The notes under the pieces: model-generated | What the model was told of the DNA's origin: nothing | Database searches by the model: none | What the model saw: only the letters and a program-made list of their open reading frames with translations | Translations under genes and position numbers: made by a program | Part shown: positions 17,196 to 25,975 of the stretch, piece by piece | Numbering within the stretch: position 1 is the first letter of the stretch | Layout of the letters: each line of letters begins with the position of its first letter | Source: Rhizobacter koreensis | GTDB lineage: Bacteria; Pseudomonadota; Gammaproteobacteria; Burkholderiales; Burkholderiaceae_C | DNA: 64,000 nucleotides | Reading direction: 5' to 3' | NCBI RefSeq assembly: GCF_013366375.1 | Contig: NZ_JABWMJ010000001.1 | Location: 496,001-560,000, forward strand

Positions 17196-18020
17196 TCAGC
17201 CGGCGCCGCCCGCCAGCGCGTCGATTCCGATCCAGGCCAGCACCGCGAGCGGCGCGGTGTCGGCGCGCAGCACGCGGGCGCCGAGGCCCACGCGGGCGAA
17301 GCCGCGCGCGCCGGCGAGGCGCTCCTCGGCCGCGCTGAGCCCGCCTTCGGGCCCGCTCAGCACCACGAGCGCGGCGTCCGCCGCGAGACTCGCGAGGCGC
17401 GCCGGCGGCGCCAGCGCGTCGGGGCCGAAGCCGAGCAGCCAGCGGCCGCCGCCCCGTGCCGGCTCGCTCGCGATCGGCGTGGCGGCAGCCGGGGTGTCCG
17501 GGGTCGCCGTGGGGCTCGTCGCGGCGGGGTCGTCGAGGCGTTCGAGCCAGTCCGCCAGCGGGCACTGCACCTCGACGCGCGGAACGACACGGCGCCCGCA
17601 CTGCTCGCTCGCCGCGGCGGCGATCGCCGCCCAGCGCTCTCGGCGTGCCTCGGCGCGTTCGCCCTTGAGGCGCAGCACCGAGCGCTCGCAGAGCAGCGGC
17701 TGGATCGCGGCGACGCCGAGCTCGGTCGCCTTCTCGACCAGCGCGTCCATGCGCTCGTTGGCCGGCACGCCGATCGCGAGCGTCACCCGACGCGCCAGCT
17801 CCGGGCCGCGGCCGGCGAGCGGCGGGCCGATCTGCACGTCGACCTGGCGCCGCCCGATGCGCCGCACGGTCGCGTCCCACTCGCCGCCCGCGCCGTCGAA
17901 CACGCGCACGGCGTCGCCTGGCTGCATGCGCAGCACCTGCACGTGACGCGACGCCGCCTCGGGCAGCTCGATCTCGGCACCGGCGGCGAGCGCGAGCGGG
18001 AGGTGGATGCGCGGGGTCAT
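17196..18020 (-). CDS. rsmE: 16S rRNA (uracil-1498-N3)-methyltransferase
   Basis: A SPOUT-class methyltransferase that modifies U1498 of 16S rRNA. The 274-residue protein has an N-terminal PUA-like domain (about 1-70) and a knotted SAM-binding domain with LSGPEGGLS at 221-229 and LGARVLRADTA at 246-256. Between WLE (160) and RWLLGF (193) lies an Ala/Thr/Pro-rich insertion of about 30 residues that looks like recent low-complexity expansion. Its ATG overlaps the stop of the upstream transporter gene (ATGA). Confidence 0.93.
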   Translation of the reverse strand: MTPRIHLPLALAAGAEIELPEAASRHVQVLRMQPGDAVRVFDGAGGEWDATVRRIGRRQVDVQIGPPLAGRGPELARRVTLAIGVPANERMDALVEKATELGVAAIQPLLCERSVLRLKGERAEARRERWAAIAAAASEQCGRRVVPRVEVQCPLADWLERLDDPAATSPTATPDTPAAATPIASEPARGGGRWLLGFGPDALAPPARLASLAADAALVVLSGPEGGLSAAEERLAGARGFARVGLGARVLRADTAPLAVLAWIGIDALAGGAG

Positions 18021-19690
18021 GGCGTGGGCGGCGGTGGCCTGGAAAGGCCCGCCGCCGGCACCGTCGGCGCGGAGGGCTCCGCCGCAGCCGGCTGCACCGG
18101 CCCGGCTCGGCCGGGCGACGCTGCGGGGTCGCCCGCTGCAGCTCCGGCCGGCCCCGCGCTCTCGGGCGCCCGGGCCGCTTCGGCGTCCGCGTGTGACGTC
18201 TCGGCGTCGGGTTGGTCGATCCGTGCGGGTGCATCGACCGGCGCCAACGTGCCGCTTGTCTGCGGCGCCGCGCCCGCGAAGGCCGCGCCGGTCGGCGCCG
18301 CCAGCGGCTCGTCGCCGTGGGGCATCGGCGTCTCGGGAGCGAAGGTCGCATCCGAAGGCCGTCCGGCCGCAACGGCAGGCTCGGCCGCCGCCGGCGGCTT
18401 CATCAGCGGCAGAAGGAACAGGCACAGCAGCCCCACCGCAGCGTCGAGCGCCAGGGTCACCGGGTAGCCCCAGCGCACCACCGCATGGCCCTGCCACCAC
18501 GCGGTGTACGAGATGACGAGGTTCAGCATCGCCATGTAGGCGGTGAATTGGGTCGCCGCGACGCGCGGCGTCGTGATGTCCATGTAGAGCGCGCTGCGCA
18601 CGCCGTAGTAGAGGCCCTGGAACACGTTGTAGACGACCGTCACGGTCCAGAACGTCAGCAGCAGCTTGCCGCTCGGCTGCGGCCGGTTGGCGATGTGCAG
18701 GTCGAGCGGGACGACCCAGCCGGCGCGCCACAACGTCCAGGCGAGCCAGAGCGTCGGCAGCACCGTGAGCACGATGAAGAGGGCGAGCATGCGGCGCCGT
18801 CCGAAGCGGTCGGAAAGCCATCCGCCGACCACGCAGGCGAGTCCGAATGCGACCGTCGACGCGAGCGTGAGGTGCGCAAGCTCGCTGTTGCTGAAGCCGA
18901 GCTCGACCGCCAGGTTCGACTGCAGCGCGAGGCTGAGCGCGTACGCGCCCGCCGGCAGCAGGGCGACGACGACGCCGACCGCCGCGGCGCGCGAGCCGGT
19001 GAACGCGCGCCAGGCGTCGCCGACGAAGGCGCCGAGGCGGCGCCGCACCGAGACGAGGCCCGCTGGCGCCGCCTCGGCGGGCACCAGGGGCGGCTCCTTG
19101 AGCGGCAGCACGACGAACAGCGTGATCAGCAGGATCGCACCCGCGACCACCAGGTAAGTCGCCTGGAACGGCATCCACGCCGACAGCAACAGCACGCCGG
19201 CGCCGCCGATCGCCTGGCCGACCGACGCGCCGGCGTACATGAAGCCGTTGGCCGCGCCGCGCTCTGCCGGCGGCAGCACGCGCACCGCGAGCGCGTCGAT
19301 CGCGACGTCCTGCACCGCGCAGAGCACGTTGTGGAGCAGGACGATCGCGGTGAAGAGGCCGATCCGGCCGACGTAGTCGATCGGCATCGCGGCGACCAGC
19401 GTCGCGACCATGCCGAGCTGCGTCGCCAGGATCCAGGCACGCCGGCGCCCCCAGCGGTCGGACGAGAACACGTCGACGAACGGCCCCGCGACCCACTTGA
19501 ACGCCCAGGGCAGATAGAGCGACGCGACGAAGACGCCGATCGCCGCGGGGCCCATGCCGCCGCGCCGCATCTGCGCGGCGAGCGCGATCGCGGTGAAGCC
19601 GAGCGGCAATCCCTCGGTGACGTAGAGCAGGAAGAACGCCGCGAGGCGGCCCTTGCGGGTCGCGAGCAGGTCGGGCAGTCGAAGGCGCAT
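18017..19690 (-). CDS. AmpG-like MFS transporter with long C-terminal tail
   Basis: A 557-residue 12-helix major-facilitator permease. The start LLYVTEGLPLGFT and the loop LCAVQDVAIDALAVR match the AmpG/PAT family, which imports muropeptides or acts as an acetyl-CoA transporter. Residues 431-557 are an Ala/Pro-rich low-complexity tail with no domain I recognise. A muropeptide role is inferred from the family only. It is followed by rsmE with a four-base overlap. Confidence 0.82.
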   Translation of the reverse strand: MRLRLPDLLATRKGRLAAFFLLYVTEGLPLGFTAIALAAQMRRGGMGPAAIGVFVASLYLPWAFKWVAGPFVDVFSSDRWGRRRAWILATQLGMVATLVAAMPIDYVGRIGLFTAIVLLHNVLCAVQDVAIDALAVRVLPPAERGAANGFMYAGASVGQAIGGAGVLLLSAWMPFQATYLVVAGAILLITLFVVLPLKEPPLVPAEAAPAGLVSVRRRLGAFVGDAWRAFTGSRAAAVGVVVALLPAGAYALSLALQSNLAVELGFSNSELAHLTLASTVAFGLACVVGGWLSDRFGRRRMLALFIVLTVLPTLWLAWTLWRAGWVVPLDLHIANRPQPSGKLLLTFWTVTVVYNVFQGLYYGVRSALYMDITTPRVAATQFTAYMAMLNLVISYTAWWQGHAVVRWGYPVTLALDAAVGLLCLFLLPLMKPPAAAEPAVAAGRPSDATFAPETPMPHGDEPLAAPTGAAFAGAAPQTSGTLAPVDAPARIDQPDAETSHADAEAARAPESAGPAGAAAGDPAASPGRAGPVQPAAAEPSAPTVPAAGLSRPPPPTP

Positions 19691-19783
19691 CCGAGGAGGG
19701 TGTCAGAGGCCTCGGGTCCGGCCGTGCGGCCGGCCGTGCCGGGAGGATGAAGCAGACGTCGTGCGGGCGCCTGCCGGAACGCG

Positions 19784-22102
19784 TCAGCGCACCGCGTTGG
19801 CGTCGGCCACCGTGAGCGCCGTCATGTTGACGATGCGCCGCACCGTCGCCGAGGGCGTCAGGATGTGCACCGGCAGCGCTGCACCGAGCAGCACCGGGCC
19901 GATCGCGATGCCGCCGCCTGCGGCGGTCTTGAGCAGGTTGTACGAGATGTTGGCCGCGTCGATGTTCGGCAACACCAGCAGGTTGGCCTCGCCTTCGAAG
20001 CCGGTGTCGGGCATCAGCTGCTGGCGATACGGACCGCTGAGCGCGGTGTCGCCGTGCATCTCGCCGTCGACCTGCAGCCAGGGCGCCTCCTCGCGCAGGA
20101 TGCCGAGCGCCTCGCGCATCTTCAGCGCCGACGGCTGGTTGCTCGAGCCGTAGTTGCTGTGCGAGAGCAGCGCCGCCTTGGGCTCGAGGCCGAAGCGCTT
20201 CATCTCCTCGGCCGCCATCACGGTGATCTCGGCGATCTGCGCGGCGGTCGGGTCGTAGTTGACGTGCGTGTCGACCAGCATCACCTGGCGGTTCGGCAGG
20301 ATCAGGCCGTTCATGCACGCGTACGTCTTGGCGCCTTCGCGCAAACCGATCACCTGGTCGATGTAGTGCAGGTGCATCGCGGTCGTGCCCCACGTCCCGC
20401 AGAGCAGGCCGTCGACCTCGCCGGTCTTGAGCAGCATCGAGCCGATCAGCGTGAGGCGGCGCCGCATCTCGATCTTGGCGAGTTGCGCCGTCACGCCCTT
20501 GCGCGCGGTCATGCGGTGGTAGGTCTGCCAGTAGTCGCGGAAGCGGTGATCGTTCTCGGTGTTGACGAGGTCGTAGTCGGTGCCGGCCGCGAGGCGCAGG
20601 CCGAACTTCTGGATCCGCTGCGCGATCACTTCGGGGCGCCCGATCAGCGTCGGCCGCGCCAGCTTCTCGTCGACGATCACCTGCACCGCACGCAGCACGC
20701 GCTCCTCCTCGCCCTCGGCGTAGGCGACGCGCTTGTGCTCGGCGACCTTGGCCATCGCGAAGATCGGCCGCATCGTGCTGCCCGACGCGTAGACGAACGC
20801 CTGCAGGCGCGCCCGGTAGGCGTCGAAGTCCTCGATCGGCCGCGACGCGACGCCCGAGTCGGCGGCCGCCTTGGCGACCGCCGGCGCGATCCGCATCATG
20901 AGGCGCGGGTCGAACGGCTTCGGGATCAGGTAGTCGGGACCGAAGCTGAGCGCCGCACCGGCGTAGGCGGCGGCCACGACCTCGCTCTGCTCGGCCTGCG
21001 CGAGCTCGGCGATCGCGTGCACCGCGGCGATCTCCATCTCGACGCTGATCGTCGTCGCGCCGCAGTCGAGCGCGCCGCGAAAGATGTACGGGAAGCAGAG
21101 GACGTTGTTGATCTGGTTCGGGTAGTCGGTGCGGCCGGTCGCGATCAGCGCGTCGGCGCGCACCTCCATCACCTCTTCCGGAAGGATCTCGGGCGTCGGG
21201 TTGGCGAGCGCGAAGATCATGGGGTTGGGCGCCATGGTCTTGACCATGTGCTGCTTCAGCACGCCCGCGGCCGAAAGGCCGAGGAAGATGTCGGCCCCGG
21301 CGATCACGTCGGCCAGCGTGCGGTGCTCGGTCTTCTGGGCGAAGAACTGCTTGTCCTCGTCCATCAGCTCGGTACGGCCCTCGTAGACCACGCCGGCGAG
21401 GTCGGTCACCCAGATGTTCTCGCGCGGCAGCCCGAGCTTGACCAGGAGGCCGAGGCAAGCCAGCGCGGCGGCGCCCGCGCCCGAGGTCACCAGCTTGACG
21501 TTGCGGATGTCCTTGCCCGAGACCTTGAGCGCGTTGAGGACGCCTGCGCCGACCACGATCGCGGTGCCGTGCTGGTCGTCGTGGAAGACCGGGATCTTCA
21601 TGCGCTTGCGCAGGGCGCGCTCGACGTAGAAGCAGTCCGGCGCCTTGATGTCCTCCAGGTTGATCCCGCCGAAGGTCGGCTCGAGCGCGGCGATCAGGTC
21701 GATCAGCTTGTCGAGGTTCTTCTCGTTGACCTCGATGTCGAACACGTCGATGCCGGCGAACTTCTTGAAGAGGACGCCCTTGCCTTCCATCACCGGCTTG
21801 GCGGCAAGCGGGCCGATGTCGCCGAGGCCGAGCACCGCGGTGCCGTTGGTGACGACGCCGACCAGGTTGCCGCGCGACGTGTAGCGGAACGCGTTGGCCG
21901 GGTCGGCGACGATCTCCTCGCACGGGGCGGCCACGCCCGGCGAGTAGGCGAGCGCGAGGTCGCGCTGGTTGGTGAGCTGCTTGGTCGCCGAGATGGCGAC
22001 CTTTCCGGGCGTCGGATGCTCGTGGTAGTACAGCGCGGCACGCCGGAGCTCGGCGATCTTGTGCTCGACCTGGGTCTCGTCGCGGGGTTCGGCGTTCGGC
22101 AT
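19784..22102 (-). CDS. maeB: NADP-dependent malic enzyme with phosphotransacetylase-like domain
   Basis: Oxidative decarboxylation of malate to pyruvate with NADP. The 772-residue protein has a malic-enzyme half (about 1-430: [27 protein letters not shown], the dinucleotide loop [14 protein letters not shown]) and a phosphotransacetylase-like half (about 440-765: [22 protein letters not shown]) that is regulatory rather than catalytic in characterised MaeB. The ATG faces thiL across a 119-base divergent region. A single gene, not in an operon. Confidence 0.96.
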   Translation of the reverse strand: MPNAEPRDETQVEHKIAELRRAALYYHEHPTPGKVAISATKQLTNQRDLALAYSPGVAAPCEEIVADPANAFRYTSRGNLVGVVTNGTAVLGLGDIGPLAAKPVMEGKGVLFKKFAGIDVFDIEVNEKNLDKLIDLIAALEPTFGGINLEDIKAPDCFYVERALRKRMKIPVFHDDQHGTAIVVGAGVLNALKVSGKDIRNVKLVTSGAGAAALACLGLLVKLGLPRENIWVTDLAGVVYEGRTELMDEDKQFFAQKTEHRTLADVIAGADIFLGLSAAGVLKQHMVKTMAPNPMIFALANPTPEILPEEVMEVRADALIATGRTDYPNQINNVLCFPYIFRGALDCGATTISVEMEIAAVHAIAELAQAEQSEVVAAAYAGAALSFGPDYLIPKPFDPRLMMRIAPAVAKAAADSGVASRPIEDFDAYRARLQAFVYASGSTMRPIFAMAKVAEHKRVAYAEGEEERVLRAVQVIVDEKLARPTLIGRPEVIAQRIQKFGLRLAAGTDYDLVNTENDHRFRDYWQTYHRMTARKGVTAQLAKIEMRRRLTLIGSMLLKTGEVDGLLCGTWGTTAMHLHYIDQVIGLREGAKTYACMNGLILPNRQVMLVDTHVNYDPTAAQIAEITVMAAEEMKRFGLEPKAALLSHSNYGSSNQPSALKMREALGILREEAPWLQVDGEMHGDTALSGPYRQQLMPDTGFEGEANLLVLPNIDAANISYNLLKTAAGGGIAIGPVLLGAALPVHILTPSATVRRIVNMTALTVADANAVR

Positions 22103-22221
22103 GTGGTTCTCGAGAGATCGTCGTCGGCGGCTCGGCCGGAGCCGAGGTGAGCCGATTCATTGTAGAAGTCGCTCCGCAGCAGGCTGAGTGCCCGACCCGC
22201 CCCCGGATAATCCCGCCGACC

Positions 22222-23181
22222 ATGGGCGAGTTCGAGTTGATCCGGCGCTTCTTCACGCGCCCGACGCGGCGCGCCGCGCTGGGGGTCGGCGACGACTGCG
22301 CGCTGCTCGCGCCGGCGCCCGGCATGCAGCTGGCGGTGTCGAGCGACCTGCTGCTCGAAGGCCGCCACTTCGTCTCGACGGTCGCGCCCGAGCGGCTCGG
22401 CCACAAGGCGCTCGCGGTGAACCTGAGCGACCTTGCCGCCTGCGGCGCGGCGCCGCTCGGCTTCACGCTCGCGCTCGCGCTGCCGCAGGTCGATGCAGGC
22501 TTCCTCGAGGGCTTCGCGCGCGGCCTTTTCGCACTCGCCGACGCCCACGACTGCGAGCTCGTCGGCGGCGACACCACGCGCGGGCCGCTCGCCATCTGCA
22601 TCACCGTGTTCGGCGAGGTACCGCCGGGCCGGGCGCTGCTGCGCTCCGGTGCGCGCCCCGGCGACGACGTGTGGGTGAGCGGATCGTCGCTCGGCGATGC
22701 GCGCCTCGCGCTCGAGGTGTTGCGCGGCACCCGTGCGCTCGACGGAAGCGACTTCGAGACGACCCGGCGTGCGCTCGAGCGGCCGATGCCGCGGGTGGCG
22801 CTCGGCCTGGCGCTGCGCGGCATCGCGACGAGCGCGATCGACCTCTCGGACGGCCTCGTCGGCGATCTTGGCCACGTGCTCGCCGCATCCGGCGTCGGCG
22901 CGACGCTCGAGCTCGACGCGCTGCCGCGCAGCGCGATCCTGCGTGCGCAGCCGCCCGAGGTGCAGCGCGCGTGCGTGCTCGCGGGCGGCGACGACTACGA
23001 ACTGGCGTTCAGTGCGCCACCGCGCGCGGCCGACCGCGTGACCGAAGCGGCGGCCGCTGCGGCAACGCCGGTCGCACGCATCGGCCGCGTCGACGCCGCG
23101 CCCGGCTTGCGCGTGCTCGACGGCGATGGCCACGAGGTCGCCGCCGGCCTGCGTTCGTTCGACCATTTCACGACCGCGTGA
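22222..23181 (+). CDS. thiL: Thiamine-monophosphate kinase
   Basis: Phosphorylates thiamine monophosphate to the active cofactor thiamine diphosphate. 319 residues from ATG 22222 (MGEFELI, the conserved start of the family). The Mg/ATP motif GVGDDCALL, the nucleotide-binding VNLSDLAACGA, DTTRGP, and the C-terminal AIDLSDGLVGDLGH are all present. Followed after 45 bases by pgpA and then pncC, a lineage-typical trio. Confidence 0.96.
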   Translation: MGEFELIRRFFTRPTRRAALGVGDDCALLAPAPGMQLAVSSDLLLEGRHFVSTVAPERLGHKALAVNLSDLAACGAAPLGFTLALALPQVDAGFLEGFARGLFALADAHDCELVGGDTTRGPLAICITVFGEVPPGRALLRSGARPGDDVWVSGSSLGDARLALEVLRGTRALDGSDFETTRRALERPMPRVALGLALRGIATSAIDLSDGLVGDLGHVLAASGVGATLELDALPRSAILRAQPPEVQRACVLAGGDDYELAFSAPPRAADRVTEAAAAAATPVARIGRVDAAPGLRVLDGDGHEVAAGLRSFDHFTTA

Positions 23182-23226
23182 GCGGCGCGCGCCGAGAATC
23201 TGTCGAACCGTCCCCGCACGACCTCC

Positions 23227-23793
23227 ATGCCGCTGCTCAGCCGCGCTCCTGCCGAACCGGCGCCGAACCCCGCGCCGTTGCCGCGCCCACGTCGACCCGA
23301 TGCGCGCTTCACCTTCGGCCATCCGGCGCACGCGATCGCGCTCGGCTTCGGCAGCGGACTCTCGCCGGTGGCGCCCGGGACCGCCGGCACGCTGTGGGCA
23401 TGGCTGGTCTTCGTCGTGCTGCAGCCGTACCTGTCCGACCTGCAGTGGGCCGCCCTCGTCGTCGCCTCGCTGGCGGTTGGCTGGTGGGCCTGCACGGTCG
23501 CGGCGCGCCACCTCGGCGTCGCCGATCCGGGCTCGATCGTCTGGGACGAGGTCGTCGCGTTCTGGATCGTGCTGTGGCTGGTCACGCCGGCGAGCCTGCC
23601 GACGCAGTTCGTCGTGTTCGTCCTGTTCCGCATCTTCGACGCCGTCAAGCCGGGCCCGGTCGCCTGGGCCGACCGGCTGTTCAAGGCGCGCGGCAGCACC
23701 ATCGGCTGGGCCCAGGGCTTCGGCATCCTGTTCGACGACCTGGTGGCGGCCGGCTGCACCGTGCTGCTGGTTGCCGTGTGGCGCTTCTGGTGA
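23227..23793 (+). CDS. pgpA: Phosphatidylglycerophosphatase A
   Basis: An inner-membrane enzyme that dephosphorylates phosphatidylglycerophosphate to phosphatidylglycerol. The 188-residue protein has about four membrane helices and the family motifs GFGSGLSPVAPGTAG, the acidic VWDEVVAFW and FRIFDAVKPGP. The first 25 residues are a Pro/Ala-rich extension. Its stop overlaps the GTG of pncC. Confidence 0.93.
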   Translation: MPLLSRAPAEPAPNPAPLPRPRRPDARFTFGHPAHAIALGFGSGLSPVAPGTAGTLWAWLVFVVLQPYLSDLQWAALVVASLAVGWWACTVAARHLGVADPGSIVWDEVVAFWIVLWLVTPASLPTQFVVFVLFRIFDAVKPGPVAWADRLFKARGSTIGWAQGFGILFDDLVAAGCTVLLVAVWRFW

Positions 23794-24278
23794 ACGACGT
23801 CGACGCCATCGTCGTGGCGCTCGGCCGCGCCCTCGTCGCGCGCGGCGCGATGCTCGCCACCGCCGAGTCGTGCACCGGCGGCCTTGTGGCCGCCGCGTGC
23901 ACCGCGGTCGCCGGCTCGAGCGCATGGTTCGAGCGCGGCTTCGTCACCTACTCGAACGCCGCCAAGAGCGAATCGCTCGGCGTGGCGCCGGAACTGATCG
24001 CGGCGCACGGCGCGGTCAGCGCCGAAGTGGCGGGTGCGATGGCTGCCGGCGCGCTCGCGCGTTCCCACGCGACGCTCGCCGCCGCGGTGACCGGCATCGC
24101 AGGGCCGGGCGGCGCGACGCCCGGCAAGCCGGTCGGCACGGTGTGGATCGCGTGGGCGGGACGTGGCGAAGCGCCGGTCGCCGAGCTGCTGCAGCTGTCC
24201 GGCGATCGCACGGCGATTCGCGGCGAGACGGTTCGGGTGGTGCTGGATCGGCTCGTCGCGGCTGCGACCGCGGCGTAG
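23790..24278 (+). CDS. pncC: Nicotinamide-nucleotide amidohydrolase (CinA C-terminal type)
   Basis: Deamidates nicotinamide mononucleotide to nicotinate mononucleotide in NAD recycling. 162 residues of the stand-alone CinA C-terminal domain: TAESCTGGLVAAACTAVAGSS, VTYSNAAKSE, HGAVSAEVA and VTGIAGPGG. The GTG at 23790 overlaps the pgpA stop (GTGA). Another in-frame GTG at 23778 is possible. The N-terminal CinA (MoCF-like) domain is absent, as in E. coli PncC. Confidence 0.92.
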   Translation: MNDVDAIVVALGRALVARGAMLATAESCTGGLVAAACTAVAGSSAWFERGFVTYSNAAKSESLGVAPELIAAHGAVSAEVAGAMAAGALARSHATLAAAVTGIAGPGGATPGKPVGTVWIAWAGRGEAPVAELLQLSGDRTAIRGETVRVVLDRLVAAATAA

Positions 24279-24362
24279 GCGCGAGCGCCTGCGGTCTTCG
24301 CCACCTCCCTTCCGCAGCGGGGCGCCGGGGCCCACCGAGCAGCCGGCAGCGGCGCCCGACCG

Positions 24363-25460
24363 TCAGGCGCGCAGCGCCAGCCGCGTCGTCGCGCGCGGCG
24401 CCTGCGGCACCAGGCGCTCGGCGAGCATGAGCACCAGCCGGCGCAGCGCCTGCCACGGGTCGTCGGGCCAATCCGGATGCTTGAGGCCCTTGACGATGCC
24501 GTCGCAGACGTGTGCCGCCGCGAGCAGGGGGCCGAGCGCCTCGTTGCCGAGCAGGCCGATCGCGCGTTCGAAGAGGCGCTCCTTGGCACCCCAGACGCGC
24601 ACTTCGCGCAGGGCGAGCGGCAGCGGCTTGCCCGCATCGAGCGCATCGCGCACGCGCTTGAGGCCGCGGATGTCCTCCGCGAGCGTCCAGTGCACCAGCA
24701 CCGCCGCCTCGCCTTCGGCCTCGAGGCCGTCGAGCATGCGAAGCGCGCGCGCCACCTGGCCGGCGAGCACCGCCTCGCCGAGCTTGAAGACGTCGTAGCG
24801 CGCGACGTTCAGCACCGCGGCCTCGATCTCGTCGAAGCCGAGCTCGCCCGGCGGGTAGAGCAGGCCGAGCTTCTGCACCTCCTGGTGCGCGGCGAGCAGA
24901 TTGCCTTCGACGCGGTCGGCAAAGAAGGCGAGCGCGCGCTGCCCGTCGGCGCCGGCGGGTACGCGCTGGCCTTGTGCCGCGAGGCGCTGCGCGATCCAGG
25001 TCGGCAGCGCCGGCCGCTCGATCGTCTGGATCGGCACCGTGACGCCGGCGGCGTCGAGCGCGCCGAACCACGCCGAGCCCTGCTGCGAGCGGTCGAGGCG
25101 CGGCAGCTGGATCAGCGTGACGACCTCGAGCTCGCCGGCGGCGGCCTGCACGTTGGCGGCGTAGCGCTGCAGCGCCTCCGAGCCGTCCTTGCCGGGCTTG
25201 CCCGACGGAATGCGGATCTCGATGAGCTGCCGATCGGCGAAGAGGCTGCGCGCCTGCGCGGCGCCGAGCAGCGAGCTCCAGTCGAAGTGGGCGCCGGCAA
25301 CGACGTGGACCTGCCGCTCGGTGCAGCCGGCGGCTCGCGCGGCCGCGCGGACCTCGTCGCACGCCTCCTGCGCGAGCAGCGCCTCGTCGCCCCACACGGT
25401 GTAGAGCGCACGCAAGCCGCGCCCGAGGTGACCGGCGAGCTGCGCCGCGCCGACCTGCAT
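24363..25460 (-). CDS. holA: DNA polymerase III delta subunit
   Basis: The clamp-loader subunit that opens the beta sliding clamp. 365 residues with the expected three domains: an AAA-like N-terminus (LYTVWGDEALLAQEACDEVR), a middle lid domain and a helical C-terminal collar (EAAVLVHWTLAEDIRGL). Lies 11 bases after the lptE stop, completing the leuS-lptE-holA unit. proA, which often follows in Burkholderiales, is instead about 32 kb away. Confidence 0.93.
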   Translation of the reverse strand: MQVGAAQLAGHLGRGLRALYTVWGDEALLAQEACDEVRAAARAAGCTERQVHVVAGAHFDWSSLLGAAQARSLFADRQLIEIRIPSGKPGKDGSEALQRYAANVQAAAGELEVVTLIQLPRLDRSQQGSAWFGALDAAGVTVPIQTIERPALPTWIAQRLAAQGQRVPAGADGQRALAFFADRVEGNLLAAHQEVQKLGLLYPPGELGFDEIEAAVLNVARYDVFKLGEAVLAGQVARALRMLDGLEAEGEAAVLVHWTLAEDIRGLKRVRDALDAGKPLPLALREVRVWGAKERLFERAIGLLGNEALGPLLAAAHVCDGIVKGLKHPDWPDDPWQALRRLVLMLAERLVPQAPRATTRLALRA

Positions 25461-25471
25461 CCCGGCAGGCC

Positions 25472-25975
25472 CTAGGGCGCCGACACCGCCGCGAGGCGGC
25501 GCAGCACCTGCGAGACGATGTCGGTCTGCATGGCACGAAAGAGCAGCTCTTCCTCGCGCTCCTTGGCCAGCGCCGCCGCCTCGACATAGCTCATGTCGCG
25601 CCGCAGCACGATCTCGGCGTCGGGGATGAGCTCGCGGCCGTCGGGGGTCGACAGGCGAAAGCGCAGCCGCGCGCGCAGCTGGATCTCGCGCACCTGCGCC
25701 GCGGCGCTGGTCGCGATGACGCTGCGCTCGCGCTCGTCGGCGAGCGCGTGCAGCACCACTTGCGCCTGCCCGGCGCTTTCGACGACCTGGGTGGTCGGCG
25801 TCGCATCGATGGCGGCCTTCAGCTCGGCAGCCAGCGGCGAGCGCACCGGAAAGCCGGTGAGCTGGATGGTGCGAAAGCGCAGCTCGGGCGGGCGCTTGAG
25901 CTGGAACCCGCAGCCCGCAGCCGCGAGGCCCGCCGCGGCGAGCGCCGCACCGAGCAGCGCGCGGCGAGCCGTCAT
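25472..25975 (-). CDS. lptE: LPS-assembly lipoprotein LptE
   Basis: The outer-membrane lipoprotein that plugs LptD and helps insert LPS in the outer leaflet. 167 residues with a lipoprotein signal (lipobox AAAGC, Cys22, followed by [12 protein letters not shown], the family hallmark). The ATG overlaps the leuS stop (ATGA). The stop codon TAG forms one of the few CTAG tetramers in the window. Confidence 0.93.
   Translation of the reverse strand: MTARRALLGAALAAAGLAAAGCGFQLKRPPELRFRTIQLTGFPVRSPLAAELKAAIDATPTTQVVESAGQAQVVLHALADERERSVIATSAAAQVREIQLRARLRFRLSTPDGRELIPDAEIVLRRDMSYVEAAALAKEREEELLFRAMQTDIVSQVLRRLAAVSAP

Noticed and set aside
17196..22823. A single 1875-codon open frame on the minus strand covering rsmE, the transporter and maeB regions
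   Set aside because: Only its last 275 codons are the real rsmE gene; the rest is Arg/Ala/Pro-rich shadow of genes in other frames, as expected at very high GC.
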